NCBI RefSeq assembly: GCF_000499845.2
Contig: NC_023749.2
Span: 31,924,041 to 31,988,040 of the forward strand
Source: Phaseolus vulgaris
Lineage: Eukaryota; Streptophyta; Magnoliopsida; Fabales; Fabaceae
Direction: 5' to 3'
DNA length: 64,000 nt
Shown here: one piece after another, positions 54,201 to 64,000 of the stretch
Position numbering within the stretch: the first letter of the stretch is position 1
Layout of the letters: each line of letters opens with the position of its first letter
Made by a program: the position numbers and the translations under genes
Notes under the pieces: generated by a model
What the model saw: the letters and a program-made list of their open reading frames with translations, nothing else
Databases searched by the model: none
Told to the model about the DNA's origin: nothing

Positions 54201-57200
54201 AATTCTAGATGAATGCCTACTTTCCAATCAGATTCATGCGTGCTTATGAAAGAGCCTGTTATATGTAAAATGAAAGAGCCTCTTGCATGTAAGATGAAAT
54301 AGAATTTGTATTGACAGATGAATATTGCATCACCTGCCTAGAATTGGATAGCATATTCAGTAAGTGTTACTTATATATACACACATTACTCCTCCAACTT
54401 TACTGTTAGGCAAAAAGATAAGGACAAGGTATGGAGGGTGAATTCTAGAAGGAAATTTAAGAATAAAGGATAAGGGGGTTTCGAGTAGTTTGTTGGTCAT
54501 GATTGGTCTTTAAATAAAGACCAACCCAGTAGGTTAAAGGGTTAGCTTGTTGTATGTTTGGGTTGTGACAGGGTATTACGTGTGAGAAAGGAGTTATTCT
54601 CCTTTGTAAGTGCTTTTTGTGTTTTGTTAGAGTGATGCAATAAAAGTTCTAGAAGAGGTGTTCCTTCTATTTCTATGTTTTGCATGTGAATCTGTTTCCT
54701 ATTCTCCTTTGATCGTAACAGTTTGGTCCGACCTGCCGAATCCAAAATTGAAGAGTATGGAACAGAGGACGAGCGCATTGGAGAAATTGACCAGCGAATA
54801 AGGAAGAGTAATTGCGAAAATGAGAGCAAACATCACGGGGTTGAAGGAATGTATGTTGTTGCACTTGAAGGAAATCAAAGAAATGTTGCGGGACATCAAG
54901 AAAGGTGACAGAATGTCTAAAGGAGGGGAGAGCTCGTGAATGGAGATGAAAAGAAGGAAGAACGATCAAGACAGGGTAACAAATTTGATGTAGCAGATGA
55001 AGAGGAGCTTAAACCTTGGTTTAGGAGGGTGGAATTACCAATCTTTGAGGGAGTAAATCTGACGGGGTGGTTGGCCAGAGCATAAAAATTCTTTGAGGTG
55101 CAAAATGTCTCAATCAAGGAGAGACTAAGACTGGCCTTCATTAGTATGGAAGGTAGTGCCAGCCATTGGTTCAGTTTCTGGCGGAAGAATTCCAAGAACC
55201 CTTCTTGGGAAGAGTTTTAAATGGCGCTAAATAGAAGGTTTGGTGGAAGGTAGAGGAGTTGTGTTTTAGAGAAATTGGTAAAGATTAAACAAAATGGAAG
55301 GATGGAGGAATACATTCAAGAGTTTTAGTTGTTGGTATCACAAGCACCTCAGACAGGGGATGAACAACTGCTGGGATATTTTTCTATTGGGTTACAATCC
55401 AAGATTTGTAACCAAATTAGACCCCATGATCCCAAAGAATTGATGAGAGCAATGGAGATTGCACAGGATGTGGAAGATGTCTCTTATGAAAAAAAAAATG
55501 GGGCAGTAATGGGTACAGGAATAGCACTTCCTATGGGCGTTATCAAGGAGGGGCAGGAATAACATCCCGCATAGAAGGAGTCATCTAACTTGTATAAGGT
55601 AAATAGTGGGCAAGTCTCGTCTAGCTTGACTAGCAACGCAGAGAGGTACGGTCGAGAGGTGTTGTAGGAGAAGGCTCAAGAAACAAGGGAACCAGGACCC
55701 TTCCCTATCCCAAATATGCTCAAAGGAGGGAATAGGGAAGATGTTTCCACTGCGGAGGGGCGTATGGTCCACGGCATCGATGTCCTGAAAAGAATTTGCA
55801 TATGATCATCTGGGCAAAAGATGAGGGATGTCCTACAGAGGTGAAATGGAGTATGCTGGGACAAATTGATGAGAATTTGGAGGACTTAGAAGAGGGGAGG
55901 GAGTGTCAATAGGTGGATTTATCCATTTTTTCAGTTGGGGGTTTAACGCAACCCAACACCATGAAATTACAAGGGAAGGTGAAAGGAAAAAACAACGCTA
56001 GTGATAAAAACCCATCCAGCCTCGAGACATTCGACGAAGAAGATTGGAATCAGGAAAAGGATCTCATAAGACTCTAATCTCAGGGAGAATTAATTGTTGT
56101 CTACTCTTCCATTTTTAGCTAGTTTTATAAACATTGTACAGAGTAGTATAGGCTTTATTTTGGACTTGTATTTGGGCCATTTTCTTGGGCCATGTTTTGG
56201 GCCAATTTTCATGGGCCATGTATTGGGCCAATTAGAGTAGGGTGTAAATAGAAAAAGAAAGAGTCTAGCTAGAGTTACAAATGGGTCTCATTGGACCCAA
56301 TTCAACTTTAGACCATCTAGGGTGCACAAATAAATTATTAGAGTGCAAATAGAAAACATGGAGTGACAAGGAAGGCATGAAGGTTTAACTTAATGGAGAG
56401 GATTCTCTCCAATTAGAGGACACTTGTCAACCTCTAATTTGAGAGGAGTTGCTCGAATTAGAGAGTCACTTGTCCTTCTATGGGTGGAGAGTTTTTAGGG
56501 TTAAAGCTTGCACATTGGCTGCCCATTGCACTAAAAATACAAGTGCTAACCCCCTTGTAAATTGGCTTTGAATAGACTATTGAATTGCTGCCAAAATTTC
56601 AGCCTCAACTAGTCTCTTAGCTCACTCTTTGCTAGCCTTATTTTTAAGTGTTTTAGCAAGGAACCTCTTAGGAGTTGCCCTAACCTCTCTTAAGCTTCAT
56701 TATCTTTCTTCATACATCAATACTTCACAATTTCTTTCACTCATTTTAGCCTCCCAATCCCACCAAATTCCACACCCTAAAATACAAAACAAAATACTCA
56801 TAGCAATGCAAGCTAGGATTGCATCAGCTAGTGTTGATTGACAGTGGGCTAGTCACAACTTCATCTCTGCCGAGTTGGTTTGCCAATTGGGATTGCAAGT
56901 TGAGTCCACATCGTCTTATAACAGAGGCTAGGTGATGGCAAAAAGAGAAGAGCGGGTGGGTGTTGTCAAGAGGTAGAGGTGAAGCTGGAAAAGTATACGC
57001 TTAAGGAGACTTGTTTGAGCTAGGAGGGGTGGATATGATATTAGAGTAGCTTGGTTGGCCACTTTGGGAGATGTGAGAGTCAATTGGAAGACGTTGACAA
57101 TGAATTTTAGTATTGAAGGTCAAAAGGTGCAAATTCGAGGAGACTACAAATTAACCAGAACTTTGGTGACTCCTAAAGCTTTAAAAAAGGAGGAGACCGA

Positions 57201-60200
57201 AGCAGTGTCCCTCATATGGGGAATAGCGAGCACAGATCTGACGAGTATAGATCAGTCCACGAGTGAGGAGATGGTTGGTTTATCCTTGAGGCAGACAATG
57301 GAGTTGAATGATGTTTTGAAGGAATGTGAGGGTGATTTTGAAGAAACCAAACAATTACCTCCCAACAGGGAGATAGATCATAAAATTCCAACTAAATCTG
57401 GGGTAGATCCAATTAATGTGAGGTCGTATAGGTATCCACATATGTTGAAGATGGAGATAGAGAAACAAGTTGCAAAAATGTTGAAGGCAGGAATTATTAG
57501 ACCCAGCAACAACCCCTATTCAAGTCCAGCTATTCTAGTAAAAAAGGATGGCAGCTGGAGGTGATGCCTTGAATAAAACAACTTAACTCCGGATAAATTT
57601 CCGATTCCACTAATAGAGGAATTGTTGGACGAATTACATGGGGGCACATTACTTCTCCAAGGTGGATTTGCGAGTTAGCTATCACCAGATTCGTATGCAT
57701 GGATTTGATATACAGAATACTGTTTTTCGTACACACCATGGACATTATGAATCATTAGATATGCCTTTTGGACTAACTAATGCACCAGCTACTTTTCAGT
57801 GCACTACAATCTTACTTAAGGAAATTTGTATTTTTTTTTTATGACATTCTGATATACAACAAAATGTGGGAGGAGCATATGACACATCTGAAACAAGTTC
57901 CAAAAACTCTCCAACAACACCAGTTTTACGCAAACCACAAGAAATGCGAGTTTTGTAAACAGGAAGTACAGTATTTGGGTCATATAATTTCGGGGGAGGG
58001 AGTACAGATGGACCCTCAAAAGATTTCAGTCATCTTGCAATGGCCAATACCCAAATCCTTGAAAGATTTGAGAGGATTTTTGGACCTCACAAGTTACTAT
58101 AGAAGATTCATACATAACTGTGGAAGAATGGCGAGACCATTAACACAGTTACTCAAAAAGGGAAATTTTGCGTGGACGGAGGAGAGTAAAAGAGCCATGC
58201 AACAATTACAGACAGCAGTCACTACTGCACATGTATTAACGATGCCAAATTTCAGTCAACCTTTTTGCATCGAATGCGATGCTTCAGGCACGGGTTTGGG
58301 AGCGGTGTTGTCCCAGAATAAAAAACCAATTGCTTTTTTCAGCAAAGCATTGGCCAAGACTTCTCTGGCAAATCTATGTATAAGAAGGAATTAATGGCTT
58401 TAGTGTTAGCCATTCAGCATTGCAGACCTTACGTACTGGGACGGAAATCTACGGTCTACACAGATCATAAGAGTTTGAGGGATAGGGTCTCAACTTTTCT
58501 AAGTCTTTTCTAGAAGGAATTGTTCAAATTGCAAGGGACAACAATTAAGATGAGCACGGCGTATCATCCAGAGACGGATGGACAAATCCGGGTTTTCAAT
58601 ACGACGCTGGAAACATACCTTTGTTGCTTTAGTTCAAAGCAACCCAAAATTTGGGCAATTTTCTTTCCGTGGGCAGAATATTGGTATAACACCAATTTTC
58701 ACGGGGCAGCGAATTGTACCCCTTTTGAAGTAGTGTATGGACGCCCTCCTCCATCTCTAGCACGTTCTGTTCCAGGTGAAACAATGGTAAAGGCAGTTGC
58801 ACAAGATTTAATGAGTCGATATGAGGCCCTTACACAACTCAAATTTCATTTACAAAGACCACAGGATCAAATGTCTAAGTTTGTCAATCGACACAAAAAA
58901 CCTTCTCCAATTATAGTAGGAGATATGGTGTATTTGAAAATTCGTGCGCGTCGACAACTATCTATGCCTAGTCGAGTGCATTCAAAACTAGCAACCTGAT
59001 ATTATGGGCCTTTTCCGGTTCTAACAAAGGTGGGTCCGGTGGCTTTTAGGCTACAACTACCAGTGCAGGCTCGAATACACACCCAGTATTTCATGTTTCC
59101 CAGCTCAAGTTAGCAATAGGGAATCACCAAGTGCATCCAGAGTTGCCTCCCGAATTTCAGGGACAAGGTGTGAATTTTTCTCCAAAGGAAATTTTGGATA
59201 GTCGTGAAGTAACAGTCCAAGGAACACTCGTTCCACAAGTTTTAATAAGGTGAAGGTGACAGTGATACCGATACATGGGAAGATGTGGCAACCATCAAGA
59301 AGCAATTTCTAGATTTCAACCTTAAGGACAAGGTTGTTTTGACAGAAGGAAGTAATGGTAGGCAAAAAGATAAGGGCAAAGTATGGAGGGTGTATTCTAG
59401 AAGGAAATTTAAGAATAAAGGATAAGGGGTTTCGAGTAGTTTGTTGGTTATGGTTGGTCTTTAAATAAAGACCAACCCGATAGGTTAAGGGGTTACCTTG
59501 TTTTATGTTTGGGTCATGATAGGATATTACCTATGTGAAAGGAGTTATTCTCCTTTGTAAATGCTTTTTGTGTTTTGTTAGAGTGTTGGAATAAAAGATC
59601 TAGAAGAGGTGTTCTTTATCTTTCTTTGTTCTGCGTGTGAATTTGTATCCTATTCCCCTTTGATCATAATATAGTCACTCAGACCTTCTTGTGAGGTTTC
59701 AATATTAAGAGTATACAAGTTCCCAAAATATGACTTTGGCGGTTTCGTTTTGGTATTTGCACTGTTACACACACTAGCAAGTGAAGAAAGGATAAAAATC
59801 ACTACAATTTATGAATTTGCATATCGTAACTATAACCCTGATATAAATCCAAAATGGTCAAGAGTATTCTATCGAGCCATTGTAATTTCCTTACAAATTA
59901 AAACACTTAATAGTATAGAGTAATAGATCAGGAAGTAGACGAGTAACTAAGAACAACTCTTTATCCCTATTCGCATTTACTTTACAATGCCATGACAACT
60001 TTAGCCTTTTCACAACATATTCTTCATTAAGCTCTAAATGATACCAAATAAAATCAACAAAGGTCATATGCCATGTATTGATCTCTGAACTAATTATTAC
60101 ACTCCTGTTTTTATCTTAGTTGTCCAATTGGACTATTTTTGGTAATTCCTAGCATAATGCTACTATCTCTTCTACCTCAATGAGATTGGAGTTAGTGTTC

Positions 60201-61140
60201 TTTGAGAAGGTAAAGGCAAGGAAGGGCAATCAATCACACTCGCATGTAAAAACAGAGGATTAAAAAATGACCAGAGAAATAGTAAAATATATGAAGTTAT
60301 AGAAAATACACCTGTAGATGGATCAGTAGAGCCAGGTGCATCAATCCAATCATAGGACTTAACATGCATTGAGCCATACAACAACTTGCTCAACACCGTC
60401 ATTCCAGGATGATTATGGAGCGGAATGATAGATGAGGGGGGCATGCAAAAAATTCCTATCTGCAAAAGATAAAGCAAATCAAACTTCAGTTAGTATTGCA
60501 AATATAAGGCCCAAATTTATAAAAAATTCTAACAGAATAAACATGATCTTAAGGTATGAGACTTTACTTACAGAGAATGAGTCACATTCATGCAAATGCA
60601 AATATTTTATAGGTGGCAAGGATTGATGGCTCCCATTATGTTCAAGTGCTGGACCAGGCCAATTCCGAACCAGTTGTGCTTCTTGTTCAAGACCTACATC
60701 TGATGGCTTGATTCTCTCTATAGAAACATTATGTAAGGTTATCAATAAAATATCGGCTAGACATAAAAATTATTGGGCTGCAGGATCAAAGTCATCTAAG
60801 AACTAAGATAAAATCATAAAGGTATTAGTAGTAACGCATTAATTCTTTATTACTATAAACCATGCAGACACATCTCAAAAAGATGAAAGAAAATAATTGA
60901 AAGCTTGAAGTTATTGACAAAGTATAGAACGATCAATAATCCAGAACTACCTCTTTTTGTATAGCATGAAGCATTCTAAAAGTTGACCATAAAAATGAAT
61001 ACAAAAGCAAGATAAACAAGTCAAAAAGAAAATATACCTAACTTCTCACGAACTTTCTCAATGACCTCTTCCGACACAGGTCCATCAGGTGAAAAGGATG
61101 CATTGCATAGTCTATAAAGTCTCTGTATATAATATGGCAT
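50824..61140 (-). CDS. PCO: Plant cysteine oxidase, PCO4/PCO5 type (five coding exons)
   Basis: Non-haem iron thiol dioxygenase that oxidises N-terminal Cys of proteins such as group VII ERF factors, marking them for the Arg/N-degron pathway when oxygen is present. Coding exons: 61140-61038, 60717-60572, 60459-60312, 51233-51030 and 50942-50824. All introns have GT...AG ends (phases 1, 0, 1, 1). Exons total 720 bp, 239 residues, close to PCO4 of Arabidopsis. Iron ligands are visible: His98 and His100 in IPLHNHPGM, and His162 in GGNIHCF. The end [21 protein letters not shown] is typical. Intron 3 is about 9.1 kb and contains Gypsy element G. All exons are intact, so the gene may be functional. 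The assignment to the PCO4/5 branch is by length and memory of motifs. Confidence 0.93.
51234..54403 (-). other. PCO intron 3, part before element G
   Basis: AT-rich intron sequence with no coding frames. Two small repeats stand out: a tRNA-derived SINE-like segment at about 53165-53290 and a segment near 53515-53600 with repeated TCCGATACG phrases (GTATCCGATACGTGTGTCCG), which I recall as a common plant repeat type. Nothing else can be supported. Confidence 0.55.
53165..53290 (+). mobile_element. SINE-like, tRNA-derived segment
   Basis: Reads GGGTGGTTAAAGTTGTGCC, then GACCAAAAGGTCATGGGCTC followed by AAATC (a box B-like GGGCTCAAATC). GCAAGGAAGAGGCTGC and CAATTGACCTAGA follow, the order seen in plant SINEs of this type. 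Box A is weak and no clear target duplication was found. Confidence 0.5.
54404..54720 (+). repeat. 5' LTR of element G
   Basis: TGTTAGGCAAAAAGATAAGG to GATCGTAACA. The next bases, TTTGGTCCGACC, are a probable primer site. It shares long blocks with 59356-59671, for example CTTTAAATAAAGACCAACCC. Confidence 0.88.
54740..55915 (+). pseudogene. Gypsy gag, element G
   Basis: Capsid region reads [16 protein letters not shown] near 55035-55082, then [29 protein letters not shown] and [13 protein letters not shown], interrupted by several stops (for example near 55084, 55218, 55328). A zinc-knuckle-like [14 protein letters not shown] lies near 55746-55790. This is a chromovirus-style Gag. It is not translatable. 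Confidence 0.75.
56100..56831 (+). mobile_element. LTR-like insertion in element G
   Basis: 732 bp flanked by TGTTG at 56095-56099 and 56832-56836, separating the Gag linker from the protease Asp-Ser-Gly. The start is rich in GGGCCATTTTCTTGGGCC-type repeats. CTAAAAATACAAGTGCTAAC and AATTGCTGCCAAAATTTC match the R/U5 part of the minus-strand LTR at about 36.1 kb. No ORF. Its ends do not read TG...CA cleanly, so the exact borders are tentative. Confidence 0.7.
56832..59330 (+). pseudogene. Gypsy pol, element G
   Basis: Protease IDSG at about 56836 is followed by a frame break. [38 protein letters not shown], a one-base break near 57560, [18 protein letters not shown] and [14 protein letters not shown]. 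The catalytic box reads FFYDILIYN, where relatives have FDDIL, so one catalytic Asp is Tyr. RNase H starts [16 protein letters not shown]. After HKSLRD the sequence jumps into integrase (FLSLF ... [10 protein letters not shown]), losing the finger and first Asp. GQIRVFN replaces the Glu-containing block. The tail has [17 protein letters not shown], a chromodomain-like end. Confidence 0.85.
59356..59671 (+). repeat. 3' LTR of element G
   Basis: TGGTAGGCAAAAAGATAAGG to TTGATCATAATA; first and last bases have drifted from the 5' copy. About 316 bp. Confidence 0.85.
59672..60311 (-). other. PCO intron 3, part after element G
   Basis: Intron sequence with no ORF or repeat that I recognise. The donor GTGTATTTTCT lies at its right end (60311-60301). 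Confidence 0.6.
60312..61140 (-). CDS. PCO: PCO exons 1 to 3
   Basis: Exon 1 (61140-61038) begins [18 protein letters not shown] and ends before GTATAT. Exon 2 (60717-60572) follows TTTCTATAG and encodes [20 protein letters not shown], ending before GTAAGT. Exon 3 (60459-60312) follows TTTTGCAG, encodes [20 protein letters not shown] with two iron ligands, and ends before GTGTAT. Joining exon 3 to exon 4 across the long intron keeps the frame (Thr-Ala-Arg-Pro). Confidence 0.93.
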
Positions 61141-62480
61141 CTTGCAAACTTGAGACCAAGTTATCTATTCACTCAGACCAAAATCCCCAGGGTCAGCAAG
61201 CTGATAACACCTTGTAAGTGGCTTACTGACTGCAATAGGGACTGGATATACAATTAGATAACAACCTTATTTTAGCCTCAGAATCAAACCATCGGTAATG
61301 AATCTGCATGGTCGTAATGTTTCCTTCGCAACAATTCAAACTAATGGATCTATTGAACAAGGAAAAAGCAATAGCGAGCCAAAAATCAATGACCTCTACT
61401 TCAAATATAGACATGTCACAGCAAGTGCAACCACAAATCACGAAGTAATACCAATATAACCATTAGAATCCCCATCAGTCCATTCAAAAGCATTAACACT
61501 CAATTGCATTTTGAGGTAACTATTGTAAAAGTTACATTATCGGTATAAAAAAGCTTACACTGTCAACATATTGTTGATACAACTTTTAAGGTACTTATTG
61601 TAAAATTATCAAACCAACCATACATGATGATTTATCATTGGATCAGTTAGTGCATCCACTGTTTAGTCCTCTATTATTATATGCATTCACCAAAAGGAAT
61701 TCACTTTTAGATCAAAATTAAGCAAAACCCAGCACGGATAAAACCCAAGTGAGACTCTCCATCACTTCCACTCAATAAACCATACCTCCCAGAACCCAAT
61801 GTGATATTCCAAGAACAAAACACACATTTTATTTATTTATTTATTTATTTGCGTCATAAACAACACGAACACCGTTAATTAATTAAAGCAGGGAAGAGTT
61901 CCAAAACGAAAAACAGAGAGTGACCCAACAGAAGTAGCGAGCTGAAAGGGCGAGAAAATTGATCAAAAAAGAATTTTGGATCAAAATCTGAAATGGGGCA
62001 AATGAGATTCCGACAGAAGAAGGGAAGGGTGGGAGATGCAGAAGTAGAAGGTACCTGTGAGAGGCATCATTAGAGGGAGAGAAGGGTGAGGAACATGGTG
62101 GATTGGCAAAGGAATGAGAAGGAAGGAGAAGATGAATGAGCAGTTGAAGGAAGATGAATGGACGTGCTTAGAAGGATGAAGAGAGGGATCGTTGTTGTGA
62201 GTGTGTGAGGAACAGAAAGGGTTGGAGGTGAAAAGAAAAAGGCCCAAGGAAGATCTTGGACACGTCATCAGTGTGTGTGTGTTTTTTTTTTCTTTTTTGG
62301 TTGAAATAAAAAAATGAGAAAAGAAATTGGAGCTTTGCCTTTTGTGAGATTTTTTGAGCCGTTTTTGAAGTCCAGCTGTGCCTCGACCACCTTTTTTCTC
62401 TGGTATGTTTTTCACAGCTGTTAAAAGGAAAATGACAAACACTCCTCTCATTTCCTGTCTACTAGGTGTAACGAACCAGC
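61141..62480 (-). promoter_or_regulatory. Probable 5' untranslated region and promoter of PCO
   Basis: On the minus strand a CAG-GTACCT junction near 62058-62053 could be a donor for a 5' leader intron ending just before the start codon; the acceptor (TTTGCAAG) is weak, so this is tentative. A pyrimidine-rich leader lies at about 62060-62300. (TTTA)n is at about 61829-61851. No clear TATA box or hypoxia element could be fixed. Confidence 0.4.
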
Positions 62481-63130
62481 ATGGTACCACAGGTTTTACA
62501 TAACTTTATCCTTCAAATATGGAATAAATATTCAATTTTAGTCTTTTGTGCATTAAATTATCATTATGAAAAGAAATCAATTTTACAACATAACTTACTT
62601 TATATTAAAAATCACGTTATCAAAACTTTAACTCTAACTCATTTAATTAAGAGATACTTTTTCAATAATTATTGGTTAAAAAAATTGCATTTAATTATTT
62701 AACTAATATAAGGTAAAAAGATATTATTTATCAATATTTGCTTTTTTTTTTAATGTAATTCAAACATCTTTAAAGTTCTTAATTTATTTCTCATTTTAGT
62801 TAAAATTGGTTCTTTCTTAGATTCATGTTAACTTTATTTAGGGTGATGATGTAATACTATAAATATCTATCGTAGAATGAGAGAGAAAAATATTTGAAGT
62901 TGTTGTCTCGAGAAAAACTCATTTATTTATTTCTATTTTGTATTTCAAATGTTGTTCACTTGTTACATCTTGTATTTAAAGGCACCTATTAGAGTTGAAG
63001 TTGTTTTCAAATAAGTAATTGTGTTGAACTCTATCAATTAATAATTCTATGTAGTCTCTCTCTCCTTCTTTTCTTGCTCTTAGGTTAACTGCCTATAGGC
63101 GAACCTATTATTTCTTTTATCTAAATTTGA
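62481..63130. other. AT-rich intergenic DNA
   Basis: No ORF or RNA gene. Bases about 62850-63050 contain TACTATAAATATC and CTCGAGAAAAACTC, which look like part of an unidentified LTR, but no ends are visible. Confidence 0.4.
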
Positions 63131-63700
63131 TGAGTGTACCTGAGTGGAGAGATGGGGCCCAGGCACGGTCGGTTGACGTGGTGCAATTGCTGACGTGTTG
63201 ACCTTCTTCTCCTCTGGTCGACTGTCCTTTCTTGCTGTCTCCTTTGGTCGGTCGTCCCTTCGTGCTATCAACTTCGGTCGGGCGGGGGAGGGTACCTGCG
63301 AAGGCACTCCGACGCTCAAGTAAGTATGAGATTCTAAGCGCGGTTTCGTAAGTGAATGAAAACGTACCTTTCTCTGGCTTGAGCACAGTATTTATAGGAT
63401 TGCCTAATGGGCTTTCTATCCCTTGGGCTCAGGGTGGTTATGGATATGTCTTGTCAGTCGTGCTCCGGAATACCCGGGGAACATATCTTCTCTAAACGCA
63501 TATTCCTTATTCTTCGGAGGTGTATCTTAACCACCTTAGCTTGTCACATAAATGCCCTTACATTTATTGTGTATACGGCCGGTCGGCCACGTGCGTTCGT
63601 TTCCATTTAGTGTATAAGGCCGGTCGGCCACGTGCGTTCGTTTCCATTTAGTGTATAAGGCCGGTCGGCCACGTGCGTTCGTCCGGTGCCTACCAGTACA
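63131..63700 (-). repeat. LTR of a Tat-type Gypsy element (right edge)
   Basis: Minus strand from TGTACTGGTAGG (63700) to GGTACACTCA (63131). Directly outside, on the minus strand, CGAGCCTGGGGGGCAAG (63701-63717) is a PPT like that of element C, so this is a 3' LTR with its element to the right. TATA-like CTATAAATAC is near 63391-63400. The shared phrase (reverse complement CTCCGACGCTCAAGTAAG) is at 63307-63324. A 41-bp repeat lies in its U3 part. Confidence 0.82.
63571..63683. repeat. 41-bp tandem repeat in the LTR U3
   Basis: 2.7 units starting at 63571, 63612 and 63653. Each holds the palindrome GGCCGGTCGGCC (one central mismatch) and CACGTG, a G-box. The unit copies are almost identical. 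Confidence 0.9.
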
Positions 63701-63853
63701 CTTGCCCCCCAGGCTCGAGGTGAATAAAAGCCGAAGAGTCGTAATAATTGTTGTGCCTTTCGAGTTGTCAGACATTAAATTTAACGGAATGATGGGACGT
63801 TCGCATTAGCGAAGAATATTTTCGGTTAGGCATCGGACAAGCGGCCTGCCTGC

Positions 63854-64000
63854 ATGGAGCACCCCTGGAGGACGACCAGTACGACAGAAAAAATAATAGT
63901 TGATGGAAAGCTGGTGCCGATCAACCCCGATGATAATTTAAATGAGGAGGCCGAGGGGGAGACCCCTGGCCCACAGCCTGACGCCTCTTTTGAAGAGTTA
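63854..64000 (+). CDS. Open frame antisense to the Tat element, cut by window end
   Basis: ATG 63854 opens a frame of 49 codons to the window end without a stop. It reads MEHPWRTTSTTEKIIVDGKL, then VPINPDDNLNEEAEGETPGP. The composition (acidic, Pro-rich, low in Ser/Leu runs) looks like real protein rather than chance. It lies about 150 bp outside the 3' LTR, on the strand opposite the element. Some Tat elements are known to carry an antisense ORF at this place. Without the rest I cannot name it. Confidence 0.5.
   Translation, partial: MEHPWRTTSTTEKIIVDGKLVPINPDDNLNEEAEGETPGPQPDASFEEL

Larger units (their letters stand above)
54404..59671 (+). mobile_element. Decayed chromovirus-type Gypsy element G in PCO intron 3
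   Basis: 5268 bp, antisense to PCO. LTRs of about 317 bp (54404-54720 and 59356-59671) are similar. Gag, protease remnant, RT, RNase H, partial integrase and a chromodomain-like tail are recognisable, all with stops and frameshifts. A 732-bp insertion (56100-56831) splits gag-pol, and a deletion has fused RNase H to the middle of integrase near 58485. No convincing target duplication is left, so the insertion is old. Confidence 0.85.

Noticed and set aside
61981..62490. A 169-codon minus-strand frame upstream of PCO
   Set aside because: It is Ser/His/Phe-rich low-complexity translation of the pyrimidine-rich leader. It ends without joining the PCO frame, and PCO proteins of normal length start at 61140.

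Overview
This window looks like repeat-rich nuclear DNA from a flowering plant, probably a legume of the Phaseolus/Vigna/soybean type. The species call is inference: it rests on the abundance of Sirevirus-like Copia elements, Tat-type Gypsy elements and long AT-rich intergenic DNA. There is no bacterial gene organisation, no tRNA or rRNA gene and no CRISPR array. One host gene is clear. It is a plant cysteine oxidase of the PCO4/PCO5 type (oxygen sensing through the N-degron pathway), on the minus strand from 61140 to 50824. It has five coding exons totalling 720 bp (239 residues) and one intron of about 9.1 kb.

Bases 1-38300 are a stack of nested LTR retrotransposons. Bases 1-6638 are the 3' part of a pol-bearing Copia element (element 1) with an LTR-like insertion in pol. 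A fragment of a different ORF (called ORF2 here) and the 3' end of a Tat Gypsy element follow. From 8240 to 30305 lies a minus-strand relative of element 1 (element D). It is interrupted by a solo LTR (8475-9604), by a second relative, element B (10172-26231, 5-bp duplication AGCAG), and by another solo LTR (27827-28937). Element B is itself split by a nearly full-length Tat Gypsy element C (15613-25286, 5-bp duplication GTTGT). D sits in the gag gene of an older Gypsy element F (30306 to about 36300), whose leader carries further LTRs and a hAT MITE (34364-34999).

Bases 38300-50800 are AT-rich intergenic DNA with a CACTA-like MITE, a 189-bp tandem array (41408-42610) and a third ORF2-bearing relative, element A (42751-48087, duplication CATTT). 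Bases 50824-61140 are the cysteine oxidase gene. Its long intron carries a decayed chromovirus-type Gypsy element G (54404-59671) with a nested insertion (56100-56831). The right end (63131-64000) holds the LTR and 3' end of another Tat element with an open antisense frame running off the window.

The most interesting pattern is a two-component Copia family. Element 1 and elements A, B and D share LTRs, a two-knuckle Gag and, where visible, the polypurine tract. Element 1 has pol and no ORF2. A and B have ORF2 in place of pol, and D has the start of ORF2 where B has it. This suggests pol-less elements that carry an uncharacterised protein and depend on pol-bearing relatives for movement. Conserved acceptor-like sequences before pol and ORF2 hint at spliced subgenomic RNAs. 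The LTRs, leaders and even gag of this family carry paired copies of a short quasi-palindrome (AAACAACCGATTGTTT-like).
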